Positions 1-8,500 of a DNA stretch of 64,000 bases are shown one piece after another. Positions within the stretch are counted from its first letter, which is position 1; every line of letters starts with the position of its first letter. Made by a program: the position numbers and the translations under genes. The notes below the pieces were generated by a model that was given only the letters and a program-made list of their open reading frames with translations, was not told the origin of the DNA and made no database searches. Source of the DNA: Paenibacillus sp. JQZ6Y-1 (lineage in GTDB: Bacteria; Bacillota; Bacilli; Paenibacillales; Paenibacillaceae); assembly GCF_040719145.1 (NCBI RefSeq), contig NZ_JBFDUZ010000001.1, positions 1,426,001 to 1,490,000 of the forward strand. The letters run 5' to 3'.

Positions 1-142
1 AAACATTGATCAGCTAGCGATCCCATCCTGCCACAATCATAGCAGCTTATTCACACTACTACTTATTACTTGCCGCATCGCTATACTATGATGTTGTTAA
101 TTGTTCATCTGCATTGATAGCAGATCCATTCTATATGCAGCA

Positions 143-180
143 CAAAACAACCGACTTCCTCACGGGAGCCGGTTGTTTTG
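143..180 (-). terminator. Terminator of the HxlR/YodB-like gene
   Basis: A perfect 11-bp stem (CAAAACAACCG paired with CGGTTGTTTTG) lies 16 bases past the stop of the minus-strand regulator and has a T-rich tail on that strand. Bases 1-142 show no gene or other element that I can support. Confidence 0.75.
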
Positions 181-195
181 TTGTATCGGTTTTTA

Positions 196-549
196 TTATT
201 TGGCAACTTCGCTATATTCGGCGTCTGCGCATTGGCTGGCCGGTTGAACCCAATCTTGGGACCAATCTTGAATGCCGCGAATAACGGTTTCCAGCGCCAG
301 ACCTTTGGATGTTAATTCGTATTCAATGCGTACAGGCGTTTCCGGATAGACATGACGAACAACCATTCCTTCATGCTCCAGATCCTTCAAACGCTCTGAC
401 AACAGACGACCACTAACAGGAAGCGACGACTGGATCGAACAAAAGCGTTGGGGACCATTCAACAACTGATAAATGATCAGACCATTCCAGCGTTTACTTA
501 AAATCTGCATCCCTTTTTCAAATCGGGGACAAAGCATTGATGTATCCAT
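196..549 (-). CDS. HxlR-family redox-sensing repressor, YodB-like
   Basis: This 117-residue winged-helix DNA-binding protein belongs to the HxlR family. It closely resembles Bacillus subtilis YodB, including the KRWNGLII segment near residue 20, the SERLKDLE recognition-helix region near residues 50-57 and the PETPV turn near 68-72. YodB senses quinones and diamide through an N-terminal cysteine and C-terminal cysteines. Here Cys7 occupies the N-terminal position and Cys106 a C-terminal one; an extra Cys37 is present. The start follows a GAGGTGAT ribosome binding site. A role as repressor of quinone or azo-reductase type genes is inferred from this similarity. Its targets may include the NmrA-like gene at 63047, whose promoter shares sequence words with the region upstream of this gene. 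Confidence 0.88.
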   Translation of the reverse strand: MDTSMLCPRFEKGMQILSKRWNGLIIYQLLNGPQRFCSIQSSLPVSGRLLSERLKDLEHEGMVVRHVYPETPVRIEYELTSKGLALETVIRGIQDWSQDWVQPASQCADAEYSEVAK

Positions 550-572
550 CTATATCACCTCTTTTGTAAACT

Positions 573-589
573 TATTATAGCACATAATA
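573..589 (-). promoter_or_regulatory. Promoter and possible operator of the YodB-like gene
   Basis: Read on the minus strand, TGCTATAAT (574-582) is an extended -10 element placed correctly for the regulator. It sits inside an inverted repeat, TATTAT-N5-ATAATA (573-589), which could be an autoregulatory operator. A further motif TTACTTAAAGTTAACTT lies at 661-677, and GGTAACTTT lies near 623. The remainder of 550-906 holds two terminators of the upstream gene. Confidence 0.5.
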
Positions 590-745
590 TACATTTGATA
601 CAGACTAACCTTTTGATTACGAGGTAACTTTACGATTATTTCTTTTGAAAAGCTATCCGATTACTTAAAGTTAACTTGTTCGATGTTGGGTATGACTCCA
701 TCTTAACATATATTTTACCTGTATTTGATCATTTGACATAAAAAT

Positions 746-786
746 GCCGAATTCCTGCTAGATGACTTATTCTGCAGAAATTCGGC
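746..786 (-). terminator. Terminator, distal, of the 907-1146 gene
   Basis: The stem GCCGAATT-C-CTGC pairs with GCAG-A-AATTCGGC. On the minus strand it is followed by TTTTTA, so it ends minus-strand transcription before the YodB-like gene. Confidence 0.6.
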
Positions 787-830
787 GTATACATTATGTA
801 GGATGGAATATTGCTGCTCAAAAACAGAAA

Positions 831-865
831 GGGCCGTGCGGAAATTCATTCCGGTTTCCAGGCCC
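831..865 (-). terminator. Possible terminator, proximal, of the 907-1146 gene
   Basis: GGGCC (831-835) pairs with GGCCC (861-865), with further internal pairing of GGAA and TTCC. On the minus strand the stem is followed by TTTCTGTTTTT. It is weaker than the hairpin at 746-786. Confidence 0.4.
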
Positions 866-906
866 GTCAATGCAACGTAATACGTATGTTATTTCTCTGG
901 GGTGGC

Positions 907-1146
907 TCAGTAAAGCGATAATGCAAGCGTATCACTTTCACGGTAAGTATGCAGGATTGCTTCGGAGCCGATAACCTCGATACTGATGACAGTGTTCAGA
1001 CAGTTTTTAATCATTTTTTTGCCGTTTGTAATTTTGCTCTCAAGGGTTCTGCGCAGTAGTCTCAATAATTTGGATACTGGCTGTGTATTATCGGCGTTAA
1101 AGTAAACGGGCACCATTTTGTCCTCTAACAGAATTGTCGTTTTCAC
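907..1146 (-). CDS. Small hypothetical protein (79 aa)
   Basis: I do not recognise this protein. Translation starts at GTG (1144-1146), six bases after a strong AGGTGAT ribosome binding site, and two terminator-like hairpins follow the stop, so it is probably a real gene. The product is short and basic in its middle part (RLLRRTLESKITNGKKMIK) with no signal peptide or membrane segment. Two features suggest a compact folded cytoplasmic protein: a short strand-like start (TTILLEDKMVPVYFN) and a hydrophobic stretch near the end (ISIEVIGSEAILHTY). No function can be assigned. Confidence 0.6.
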   Translation of the reverse strand: MKTTILLEDKMVPVYFNADNTQPVSKLLRLLRRTLESKITNGKKMIKNCLNTVISIEVIGSEAILHTYRESDTLALSLY

Positions 1147-1335
1147 TATTAATCACCTCATTGTATGATAAATAATTCACAGTTAACGGTATAGCTAATG
1201 TCGCTGTTTGTTTGGGGTTGGGGTACTACCTGTCCGCTAACTTGAGTTTATTGTAATCACCTTTCCTTAAAGAAAACTTAAAAGAACCTGATATTCACCT
1301 AAAACATTGCACTTTTTCGCACGAGGGGACACAAA

Positions 1336-1410
1336 ATGATCATACAGGCGATAGCATTCATAACGTTATATTTCATTCAGACAGTCGCTATTTATACGAA
1401 CACCGTATAA
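1336..1410 (+). CDS. Possible 24-residue hydrophobic peptide
   Basis: An ATG seven bases after GAGGGG opens a 24-codon frame ending in TAA. The peptide begins MIIQAIAFITLYFIQ and is mostly hydrophobic, so it could sit in the membrane. There is no homologue I know, and the frame may be fortuitous. It lies in the otherwise gene-free stretch 1147-1569. Confidence 0.25.
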   Translation: MIIQAIAFITLYFIQTVAIYTNTV

Positions 1411-1434
1411 CAATAAAGAAATATTTGAAAATAA

Positions 1435-1464
1435 TTGACAAAAATAAGTCTATAGTGCTACATT
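1435..1464 (+). promoter_or_regulatory. Sigma-A promoter of the 1570 gene
   Basis: A consensus TTGACA (1435-1440) is followed after 18 bases by TACATT (1459-1464). This predicts a transcript starting near 1471 with a leader of about 100 bases before the gene at 1570. Confidence 0.6.
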
Positions 1465-1569
1465 TAAATGGGAAATAAGAACCATAAAATTATTTTTGAT
1501 GAACGTGAATGCCCTTTTATATAGATATAAAAGCTCACATGTCATTATCGAAGGGAGAACATCCACCAT

Positions 1570-2400
1570 ATGTTTGCCTTGGACGCTTTTAATGGCAAAA
1601 AGCTGATGCTGACGGAAAAGGAAATATCCTTTCTCGCGGGTACAATGGGCTTTACCCGTGTACTTGGTTTGCATCAGTCGTCTGCATTGGATCAGGGAGA
1701 AGACTGGATGAATGGATTGAAACAAGTGGGCGTATCGTTGCTGCAAAAAGGCTATATTAGCGGTCATGAGCTGGAAAACCTGCTCAATCAAACATCCAAT
1801 GATCCTTCGCAGCAGCCTTCTATTGCACCGTATACTCGTGGCTGTTGTCTGCGATGCAGCTTTCCTGCCAGTGAGCAGGGACCAGTCGTGCAGACGCAAT
1901 ATTATTTAAATCATGATGGGATTTTTGAGATTAAGCCAGCGACAGGCATGAGCGGGCAGTATGAAATGGAACGCGCCGGTGCGCTGGAGCAAACGGAAGA
2001 ATTGGTATTGCAACCATTACAGCTCAATCATTATCCGGCGGCAGAGATGCCGGCGTTAACGTTTTCTAGACAATGGTTTGATGAACACGTACATCTGCGC
2101 GATCTATTTTACTTGCCAGAGCTAACATCAGAACTATTTGCTATGACGGGTGATGAAGAAGGGGCAGGGCTATTTGCAGGTGTGATTGCAGACAATCGGC
2201 TATATGCTGAGTTACAGTTTGCCTGCTGGACTGAACATGGATGGTCCAGACAACATGCAGTGCTGCTGGCAGATGATAATACCAATTGGATTGTGAGACA
2301 GCTGAATCGGCAGGAGAGTGATTGGGTGATCGCGGTGCCGTTAGATCGTGAGCATTTTCATACGATTTTGCTGGATTGGATGGAGCAGTCGGTTAACTAA
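1570..2400 (+). CDS. Hypothetical protein (276 aa)
   Basis: I do not recognise this soluble protein. It is acidic, rich in Gln, Leu and Glu, and has no signal peptide or transmembrane segment. A CLRC pair at about residues 93-96 (in GCCLRCSF) resembles half of a metal-binding knuckle, but no second pair is visible. The C-terminal part alternates strands and helices (FACWTEHGWSRQHAVLLADD). The first 90 residues and the last third faintly recall EspG-like chaperones of type VII secretion, but that is only an impression. The AGGGAG ribosome binding site is 12 bases from the ATG, slightly far. It has its own promoter and terminator, so it is a single-gene unit. Confidence 0.6.
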   Translation: MFALDAFNGKKLMLTEKEISFLAGTMGFTRVLGLHQSSALDQGEDWMNGLKQVGVSLLQKGYISGHELENLLNQTSNDPSQQPSIAPYTRGCCLRCSFPASEQGPVVQTQYYLNHDGIFEIKPATGMSGQYEMERAGALEQTEELVLQPLQLNHYPAAEMPALTFSRQWFDEHVHLRDLFYLPELTSELFAMTGDEEGAGLFAGVIADNRLYAELQFACWTEHGWSRQHAVLLADDNTNWIVRQLNRQESDWVIAVPLDREHFHTILLDWMEQSVN

Positions 2401-2449
2401 TCAGTCGTAATAAAGCTATACAAACTATCTTTAATAATAAAGAGATTAT

Positions 2450-2540
2450 AAAAAGCCGGATGATGTATATTCCGCTTCGAGATCAGCGTGCAGATTGCTG
2501 CTGATTTTAAAAGTGGAATGTTCATACAATCCGGCTTTTT
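2450..2540 (+). terminator. Long terminator hairpin after the 1570 gene
   Basis: The outer stem AAAAAGCCGGAT pairs with ATCCGGCTTTTT, and the interior continues pairing (ATTCC with GGAAT, ATCAGC with GCTGAT). It can act in both directions. The 85-codon minus-strand reading frame across it is best explained by this hairpin. Confidence 0.65.
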
Positions 2541-2689
2541 GCTGTGGTTCATTCGCCGTTTTCGGTTAAATACATGTAAATACAATTCAATATAACGGAT
2601 TGTGATTATAACGATAGGATTTTGGGGTAATTGTTGGAGCGAGATAATTAGCATTTTGCCATTAACTCATCTGAAGGAGTGAAACCAAT

Positions 2690-3493
2690 ATGGAACAAAC
2701 CATTCATCCGCAACGTTTTGCAGGACAGGTTGCTTTTATCAGCGGTGCCGGCTCAGGGATCGGTCGCGCGAGCGCACTCCGATTTGCTGCTCATGGTGCA
2801 AAAGTAATTATTTGCGACGTATCCGAGGAGCGCATTCGCGAGACGGAAGCTGAGATCAATCAGGCATATCCCGACTCTGCCAAAGCCTTTGTGGCGGATA
2901 TTGCTAATGAGCAGCATGTGCAAGCAGCGATTGAGCAAGGAGCAGAGCAGTTTGGCGGGTTGAATATTGTATTTGCCAATGCGGGTATTAACGGTACAGT
3001 CGCGCCGATTGATGAGATTGGCTATGAGGATTGGCAGCGTACGATTAATACGAATCTAGGCGGTACCTTTCTTACTGTCAAATACGCATTACCATATTTG
3101 AAAAAGGAAGGCGGCAGTATTGTTATTACCAGCTCGATTAATGGAAACACGACATTTGCCAGCTTCGGTATGTCAGCGTATAGTTCATCCAAAGCAGCAC
3201 AAGTTGCATTTGCCAAAATGGCGGCATTGGAGCTAGCGCAATTTCGTATTCGTGTAAATGTTATCTGTCCCGGCGCAATCTCTACCAATATCGATCAAAG
3301 CACAGAGCGTAATGAATTGGTGGAGAAGATTGCAATCCCGATCGAATTCCCGAATGGGCGTCAGCCGTTGGCAGGTCAATCCGGTTCAGTCGATAATGTA
3401 GTGGATCTCGTCACTTTCCTGTCTTCATCGGAAGCTTCCCATATTACAGGCGCACAGGTTGTCATTGATGGAGCTGAATCTCTCCTCTGTTAA
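2690..3493 (+). CDS. SDR-family NAD(P)-dependent oxidoreductase
   Basis: This 267-residue protein is a classical short-chain dehydrogenase/reductase. The Rossmann nucleotide-binding motif GAGSGIG is at residues 19-25 and NAG is at 97-99. The catalytic Ser is at 148 or 149, followed by Tyr164 and Lys168 in YSSSK. The acidic residue after the second strand (ICDVS, Asp43) suggests a preference for NAD. The C-terminal strand GAQVVIDGA is typical of the family. The ATG follows AAGGAG by ten bases. It stands alone with no pathway partner nearby, so the substrate cannot be inferred. Confidence 0.85.
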   Translation: MEQTIHPQRFAGQVAFISGAGSGIGRASALRFAAHGAKVIICDVSEERIRETEAEINQAYPDSAKAFVADIANEQHVQAAIEQGAEQFGGLNIVFANAGINGTVAPIDEIGYEDWQRTINTNLGGTFLTVKYALPYLKKEGGSIVITSSINGNTTFASFGMSAYSSSKAAQVAFAKMAALELAQFRIRVNVICPGAISTNIDQSTERNELVEKIAIPIEFPNGRQPLAGQSGSVDNVVDLVTFLSSSEASHITGAQVVIDGAESLLC

Positions 3494-3736
3494 TGGATGT
3501 ATATCATAATGATTAAAATGGACATTGTCTGACTTGCATAAACATAAGATGTACTGGAACTGGGGAGAACACTGGAACGCGCACTATGCTTGTTACATGA
3601 TTAGGAAACAAATGATTTCGTTATGCTGCAAAGGTATATCATGCTGAAAGAATCTTTCGTGGTGCAAGAATCTCTGCTAAGAATCTTTTATGCTGTGAAG
3701 ATATAATGTAAGCATTGTCGAACGGAATCAGTATAT

Positions 3737-3784
3737 AAAGCCGCACCTTCTTCTTGTTTCGACAAGAGAGAAGGGCGGCTTTTT
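3737..3784 (+). terminator. Bidirectional terminator in the 3494-4025 gap
   Basis: The stem runs AAAGCCGC-CCTTCT-CTTGT and its complement around a TTTCG loop, followed by TTTTT. It lies about 240 bases after the SDR gene. I see nothing else convincing in the 530-base gap; the small frame at 3639-3821 is the shadow of this hairpin. Confidence 0.75.
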
Positions 3785-4025
3785 CGATTGTTGATACGTT
3801 CATTCGCAGCTTGTTAAGCATGGATATGGATAAACGGTTCGTTGAGCTAATGAATAGGCTATCAGTTGCTGAATCTACACCTTAACAACGTGATGCAATA
3901 TGGTATAGTAAACAGTACATTCGCTGCCTTTTACCATGATTCTTTTACAATAGCGATTGTTCGTAAGTAGCACATGGTTAGGCAACATATGATTCTACAA
4001 TCAGACGCAAAGGAAGGTGACGCTT

Positions 4026-4397
4026 ATGCTATCATGGCTGGCGGATCAGAAAATTGAAGAAGCGATGAGAAAAGGCGAGTTCGACGATTTGCCGGGCAAA
4101 GGCAAGCCGCTGGAGCTGGAGGATCTGTCTCATGTACCAGAGGAATTGCGTTCTGCTTATAAGCTAATGAAAAATGCCAATATTATACCGGAAGAATTAA
4201 GCTTGCGACAGGATATGATTACGTTGACCGATCTGATTGCCGCTTGTCAGCATGACGGCGAGCGTCGTGAATTGCGTAAACGGCTGGATGAAAAGACGCT
4301 GCGGCTGAACATGCTGACTGCTCAGCAGGATTGGAGTAATAATCCCTCTTATGGTAGATATGAGAGTAAAATTCGCCGTAAATTGACAGGGATATAG
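4026..4397 (+). CDS. DUF1992 (DnaJ-homologue subfamily C member 28-like) protein
   Basis: The 123-residue protein carries the DUF1992 domain: an N-terminal helix with DQKIEEAMRKGEFDDLPGKG, then the PLELED and VPEELRSAYKLMKNANIIPEE segments that define the family. Members are small cytoplasmic proteins of unknown biochemical role, sometimes attached to J-domains; this one has no J-domain. The ATG at 4026 is preferred over the GTG at 4017 because AAGGAAGG sits eight bases before it, whereas the GTG overlaps the ribosome binding site. The helicase gene starts only 19 bases downstream, so the two are probably cotranscribed. Confidence 0.85.
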   Translation: MLSWLADQKIEEAMRKGEFDDLPGKGKPLELEDLSHVPEELRSAYKLMKNANIIPEELSLRQDMITLTDLIAACQHDGERRELRKRLDEKTLRLNMLTAQQDWSNNPSYGRYESKIRRKLTGI

Positions 4398-4416
4398 GAA
4401 AGAAGGGAGTATAGCT

Positions 4417-7053
4417 TTGACTGACATTCATTCTTTACCAGTAGATGGGCTGATCCCTGATCTGGTGCATCATTTGAATACATGTGGTACGGCGGTGCTG
4501 ATTGCGGAGCCAGGAGCGGGGAAGACGACACGGATTCCACTAGCCCTGCTGCATGAGCCGTGGCTGGAAGGGCGACGCATCATCATGCTAGAGCCGCGCA
4601 GACTGGCGGCAATCTCAGCGGCGCGTTATATGGCAGCAGCGCTTGGTGAGTCGGTTGGACAGACGGTTGGCTATCGAGTAGCGCTGGATACGCGGGTTAG
4701 CGAGAGGACACGAATCGAGGTTGTTACCGAAGGGATATTGACGCGGATGCTACAGCATGATCCTTCGCTGGAGCAGGCAGGGATTATTATTTTTGATGAA
4801 TTTCATGAGCGCAATCTGCATGCCGATCTGGGGCTTGCTCTTACGATAGAGAGCAGGTCTCTTTTGCGTGATGATCTGCGTGTGCTTGTGATGTCGGCAA
4901 CGATGAACCCGCAGCCGGTGGCTCAATTGCTGGGAGATGCACCGATATTGACCAGTGCTGGACGCAATTTTTCGGTAGAAACGATCTATGAAGCTGGCGA
5001 ATCGGCATTCGGTTTGTACAATCGTCCGGGCGCGCTTATGGAGCCGAAGGTGGCGGCAGTGATTTGGAAAGCTTTGTCGCGGCATGAGGGAGATATGCTT
5101 GTCTTTTTGCCGGGTGTTCGTGAAATTCGGCGGGTGCAGCAGGAACTGCTTGCTTCCAATCATGCGCTACTGTCACAAACGGATATTGCGATTTTGCATG
5201 GAGGATTACAAGCGGAACAGCAGGATCAGGCGGTGCGTCAGCGACAAGCGGGACGACGCAAGGTGATTCTTTCGACCTCGCTCGCGGAATCCAGTGTGAC
5301 GGTGGATGGAGTGAGGATCGTCGTGGATAGCGGACTCATGCGTACGCGTATCCTATCCCCAGCTACAGGAATGGAAAAGATGGAAACGCGCCGTGTTTCT
5401 GTGGATGCTGCCGATCAGCGACGCGGTCGTGCAGGTAGACAGGCAGCGGGTGTCTGCTATCGACTATGGAGTGCCGAGGAGCATCCGCTACTGCCTACGG
5501 AGCGAGTGCCGGAGATTGTACAAAGTGATCTCACACCACTGGCATTGGAAGTGTCGGCATGGGGGGCAAATGTAGATGAACTTGCTTGGCTGACACCTCC
5601 GCCTGCTCATGTGTACCATCAAGGTCAGCAATTGCTGCAACAGCTAGAAGCATTGGATAATCAGTTACGCATGACAGATCATGGTCGGCGTATGATTATG
5701 ATGGGGAGCCATCCGCGACTATCACATATGATACTGCGTACAGCTGAGGTGGAACCAGAACTGGTGGAACTGGCATGCCAGCTGGCAGCTTTGCTGCAGG
5801 AACGGGATATTTTGCCGCCGTCAGCTGGCATTGATCTGGTGGATCGTGTGAAGGTCTTGCAAGGCAGTGGAATGTATACGGTAAATCAGTATGTATTGGA
5901 ACGGATTCGCGAATGGAGTCAGCGATTCTTACGACAATATCGTCAATTGGGAGCAGAGCTTGAGTCCAAACATTCATCTTCTTCCATTATTAAGCGCAGT
6001 GATAAAGCTATCTCCAATCCAATGAACCATACCGATTCACATACTAGTAAAAACAATCAGCATCAGATGGAAGAGTGGACTGGTGCGCTACTATCACTCG
6101 CCTATCCTGACCGAATCGGACAAAATCGGGGTGATGGACGGTTCCGCCTACGTATCGGTCGTGGAGCGTATATCAACCAGCGTCAGCAAGCAGTCCACGC
6201 TTTGCAGACAGCACCTTATATAGTCGCAGCTGAATTGGACGATACTGGCAGTGAAAGTCGTATTTTGCTTGCTGCTGTAGTAACAGAGGAGCAATTGCGT
6301 CGTTTGCATCAACCGCACATAGAAGAGGTATCTCAAGTACATTATGATGCTGAACGAGAGAGCATTCGAGCACAGCGGATAACACGGCTTGGTGCGATTG
6401 TTTTTCAAGAAATCAATGATCCGCATCCATCGATCGAAGCGGTACAGCAAGCATTACTCAACGCACTACGCAGTCATGGTCGTGGGCTAAATCTGCTACA
6501 ATGGACGCGTCCAGCGATTCAGCTACGTCAGCGGCTGGCATTGATGAATAAAGTACAGCCAGAGCATTATCCGGCGATGGATGATGCATCATTGTTGGCT
6601 GAAGCAGACGAGTGGCTGCTGCCATATATGGATACCATCCGACGCTTATCCGATCTGAAACGGTTGCAGGCAGGCGAGCTACTACTGAATCGACTCAGCT
6701 GGCAGCAGCGTCAGGAGATGGATGCGCTAGCACCTACGCATATTCAAGTGCCGAGCGGTTCTCGCATTCCGGTCGATTACAGCGACTCGGAACGTCCATA
6801 CATCGCTGTGCGTCTACAAGAGATGTTTGGCTGTACACAAACGCCGCTCATTGGCAACCGGATTCCGGTTACGATTCAATTGTTATCGCCTGCAAATCGC
6901 CCGGTACAGGTAACGAGCGATCTGGAGAGCTTCTGGCAGCATACGTATTTTGATATAAAAAAAGATCTAAAAGGACGTTATCCAAAGCATTACTGGCCGG
7001 ATGATCCATTGGCTGCGCAGCCGACTAATCGGGCGAAGCCGCGTAACAACTGA
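4417..7053 (+). CDS. hrpB: ATP-dependent helicase HrpB
   Basis: This 878-residue DExH-box helicase has the HrpB architecture. Walker A EPGAGKTT is at residues 31-38, LEPRRLAA near 58-65, and TEGILTRML near 104-112. The DEFH box is at 127-130, SAT at 160-162 and the arginine-rich motif VI QRRGRAGR near 334-341. The HrpB-specific C-terminal domain follows and includes the PSGSRIPVDY segment. HrpB proteins are putative RNA helicases of poorly known function. Translation starts at TTG after AGAAGGGAG. Residues about 517-550 form a Ser/Asn/His-rich linker (starting KHSSSSIIKRSDKAIS) that looks like an unstructured insertion. It lies 19 bases after the DUF1992 gene. Confidence 0.92.
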   Translation: MTDIHSLPVDGLIPDLVHHLNTCGTAVLIAEPGAGKTTRIPLALLHEPWLEGRRIIMLEPRRLAAISAARYMAAALGESVGQTVGYRVALDTRVSERTRIEVVTEGILTRMLQHDPSLEQAGIIIFDEFHERNLHADLGLALTIESRSLLRDDLRVLVMSATMNPQPVAQLLGDAPILTSAGRNFSVETIYEAGESAFGLYNRPGALMEPKVAAVIWKALSRHEGDMLVFLPGVREIRRVQQELLASNHALLSQTDIAILHGGLQAEQQDQAVRQRQAGRRKVILSTSLAESSVTVDGVRIVVDSGLMRTRILSPATGMEKMETRRVSVDAADQRRGRAGRQAAGVCYRLWSAEEHPLLPTERVPEIVQSDLTPLALEVSAWGANVDELAWLTPPPAHVYHQGQQLLQQLEALDNQLRMTDHGRRMIMMGSHPRLSHMILRTAEVEPELVELACQLAALLQERDILPPSAGIDLVDRVKVLQGSGMYTVNQYVLERIREWSQRFLRQYRQLGAELESKHSSSSIIKRSDKAISNPMNHTDSHTSKNNQHQMEEWTGALLSLAYPDRIGQNRGDGRFRLRIGRGAYINQRQQAVHALQTAPYIVAAELDDTGSESRILLAAVVTEEQLRRLHQPHIEEVSQVHYDAERESIRAQRITRLGAIVFQEINDPHPSIEAVQQALLNALRSHGRGLNLLQWTRPAIQLRQRLALMNKVQPEHYPAMDDASLLAEADEWLLPYMDTIRRLSDLKRLQAGELLLNRLSWQQRQEMDALAPTHIQVPSGSRIPVDYSDSERPYIAVRLQEMFGCTQTPLIGNRIPVTIQLLSPANRPVQVTSDLESFWQHTYFDIKKDLKGRYPKHYWPDDPLAAQPTNRAKPRNN

Positions 7054-7077
7054 ATATACGATAACCATCATGTAATC

Positions 7078-7103
7078 GTTTAACAACCCGTTGGATCGGG
7101 TAA
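7078..7103 (+). promoter_or_regulatory. Sigma-B-type general-stress promoter
   Basis: GTTTAA (7078-7083), a 14-base spacer and GGGTAA (7098-7103) match the sigma-B consensus GTTTAA-N12-15-GGGTAT almost perfectly. It lies about 65 bases before the ATG of a general-stress protein. A sporulation sigma factor of the same family (sigma-F) could also read it. Confidence 0.65.
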
Positions 7104-7169
7104 ATAAAGAGACAGCCTTATTACTATTGCACAGACACTTCAACAGGCTCTGCCAGGGAGGTAAATGGA

Positions 7170-7721
7170 ATGAACAGAAAAATTGTAGGCGTGTTCGAAA
7201 CGAACCGCGAAGCATCAAGTGCCATCGACGATCTCAAACATCACGGATTTGAAGCGGATGAGATTTCCGTTATTACCAAAGACCGTGAAGAACTTCGTCG
7301 AATTACCGATGAGACCGACACCAAAGCGCCGGAAGGCGTCGCTGCTGGTGCAGCAACTGGTGGTGTGCTCGGTGGTACGGCCGGCCTACTGGCAGGTCTG
7401 GGAGCACTGGCAATACCGGGTATCGGTCCTATCCTTGCGGCAGGTCCAATCGCAGCTACCATTGCAGGTGCAGCGGTCGGTGCAGGCGCAGGCGGCCTTG
7501 TTGGCGGTCTCATTGGAATGGGAATCCCGGAAGAGGAAGCACAGCAATATGAAGGCTACGTAGAAGAAGGGCGGATTCTGGTACTTGTCGATGAAGACGA
7601 GCGATATGATCATGCGTATGGCATTTTCCGTAACAATCGTTCTCTAAATCAACAAACGTATCGTACCCGCAGCGCTACACAATCAGGTAACACAATGACA
7701 GGAGGCAATCGATATGACTAA
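7170..7721 (+). CDS. General stress protein, YflT-like (GSP17M domain)
   Basis: This 183-residue protein begins with a YflT/general-stress-protein-17M domain (residues 1-50: MNRKIVGVFETNREASSAID, then the E-I-S-V-I-T-K strand). A Gly/Ala-rich central segment follows (about 58-120), containing repeated GAAxGGxxGG patterns that could form a glycine-zipper membrane hairpin. A second acidic segment (EEEAQQYEGYVEEGRILVLV) resembles the end of the domain. Proteins of this type are induced by heat and salt in Bacillus. The sigma-B-type promoter at 7078 fits that role. Ribosome binding site GGGAGG precedes the ATG. It overlaps the next gene by eight bases. Confidence 0.85.
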   Translation: MNRKIVGVFETNREASSAIDDLKHHGFEADEISVITKDREELRRITDETDTKAPEGVAAGAATGGVLGGTAGLLAGLGALAIPGIGPILAAGPIAATIAGAAVGAGAGGLVGGLIGMGIPEEEAQQYEGYVEEGRILVLVDEDERYDHAYGIFRNNRSLNQQTYRTRSATQSGNTMTGGNRYD

Positions 7722-7905
7722 TAAAGAACATGATGAAAATAAAGAAGTTGAAAATAACGAGATTACGCCGGAGAATCATCGCACCGAAGATCATCCGAAG
7801 CATTCGGAAACAAGCAGCAAAGTGAAGCCCAAAGATACAAATGAAGATAGCCAGGGTTCGGACAACAAGATTACGTCCTACTCCAACGGCGGCTATGGTG
7901 TCTAA
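7714..7905 (+). CDS. Small hydrophilic stress-operon protein (63 aa)
   Basis: I do not recognise a family. The product is almost entirely charged or polar (MTNKEHDENKEVENNEITPE and onward), with a Gly/Tyr tail (SYSNGGYGV). It is probably intrinsically disordered, like some hydrophilin-type stress proteins. AGGAGG precedes the ATG, and the start overlaps the end of the YflT-like gene, suggesting translational coupling and the same stress regulation. A palindrome GGTGTC-taaa-GACACC spans its stop codon. Confidence 0.65.
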   Translation: MTNKEHDENKEVENNEITPENHRTEDHPKHSETSSKVKPKDTNEDSQGSDNKITSYSNGGYGV

Positions 7906-8027
7906 AGACACCGCCAATATTGGATGACGCTGGCAGCCTAAATGGGCTGAATATTGCGGCAATTCCACTAGAGATTCCAATTCGGACGTACAGTGTATCA
8001 ATGTTTATTCACTGTAATTGTCTATAC

Positions 8028-8070
8028 AAAGACCTGTCTTCGGTACATGCTTACCGGAGATAGGTCTTTC
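8028..8070 (+). terminator. Terminator of the stress operon
   Basis: The stem AAAGACCT-TCT-CGGT pairs with ACCG-AGA-AGGTCTTT. It is followed by a T-rich stretch. The rest of 7906-8215 shows nothing else. Confidence 0.7.
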
Positions 8071-8215
8071 GTCATTTTTCGCCAATAAACGTCATTATCT
8101 CTACTTGGTAAGCAAGGATTAGGTCATAAATGCCCTATCCGTTTTCGTGGATTGACGTTATACTGACAGTGGAAGGCGTGATGTCTTCCAAACTATGAAT
8201 GGGGAGGTAATACAG

Positions 8216-8452
8216 ATGCAAGCTGTAATGCCAACAGACAAATGGGTCGATCACCAGACGTCAGGCTCAGGCTCGGTTAAAGAGAAAAAGAAATCGCGCC
8301 GCAAATGGATCAACAAGCTTCGTGATGAATTGCGTATGCCGGGTGCTGCACCACAGGAACCCGCTCAGGCTCCAAAAATTCCGGTACCACAGTTAATCTC
8401 GGAATCGGATGAGAAGAATTGGAGCATGGATAACGCACTCATTTGTAAATAA
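8216..8452 (+). CDS. Small hypothetical protein (78 aa)
   Basis: Unrecognised protein with a Lys/Arg-rich middle (KEKKKSRRKWINKLRDELR) followed by a Pro/Ala linker (APQEPAQAPKIPVPQ) and an acidic end. The ATG at 8216 is chosen because GGGGAGG lies eight bases before it; the in-frame ATG at 8195 has no ribosome binding site. It ends 48 bases before the acyltransferase gene and may share its transcript. Confidence 0.55.
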   Translation: MQAVMPTDKWVDHQTSGSGSVKEKKKSRRKWINKLRDELRMPGAAPQEPAQAPKIPVPQLISESDEKNWSMDNALICK

Positions 8453-8500
8453 TGCAGGAACACAGCATGAATGGACTCGGAAGGATGACGATCAAGCAGA

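Noticed and set aside
574..600. Possible dif site (TATATTATGT core on the minus strand)
   Set aside because: Only the ten-base core resembles the Bacillus dif site; both flanks disagree, and the bases are explained by the -10 region of the YodB-like gene.
2397..2654. 85-codon minus-strand reading frame
   Set aside because: It lies across the long terminator hairpin at 2450-2540, has no ribosome binding site and has no protein-like features.
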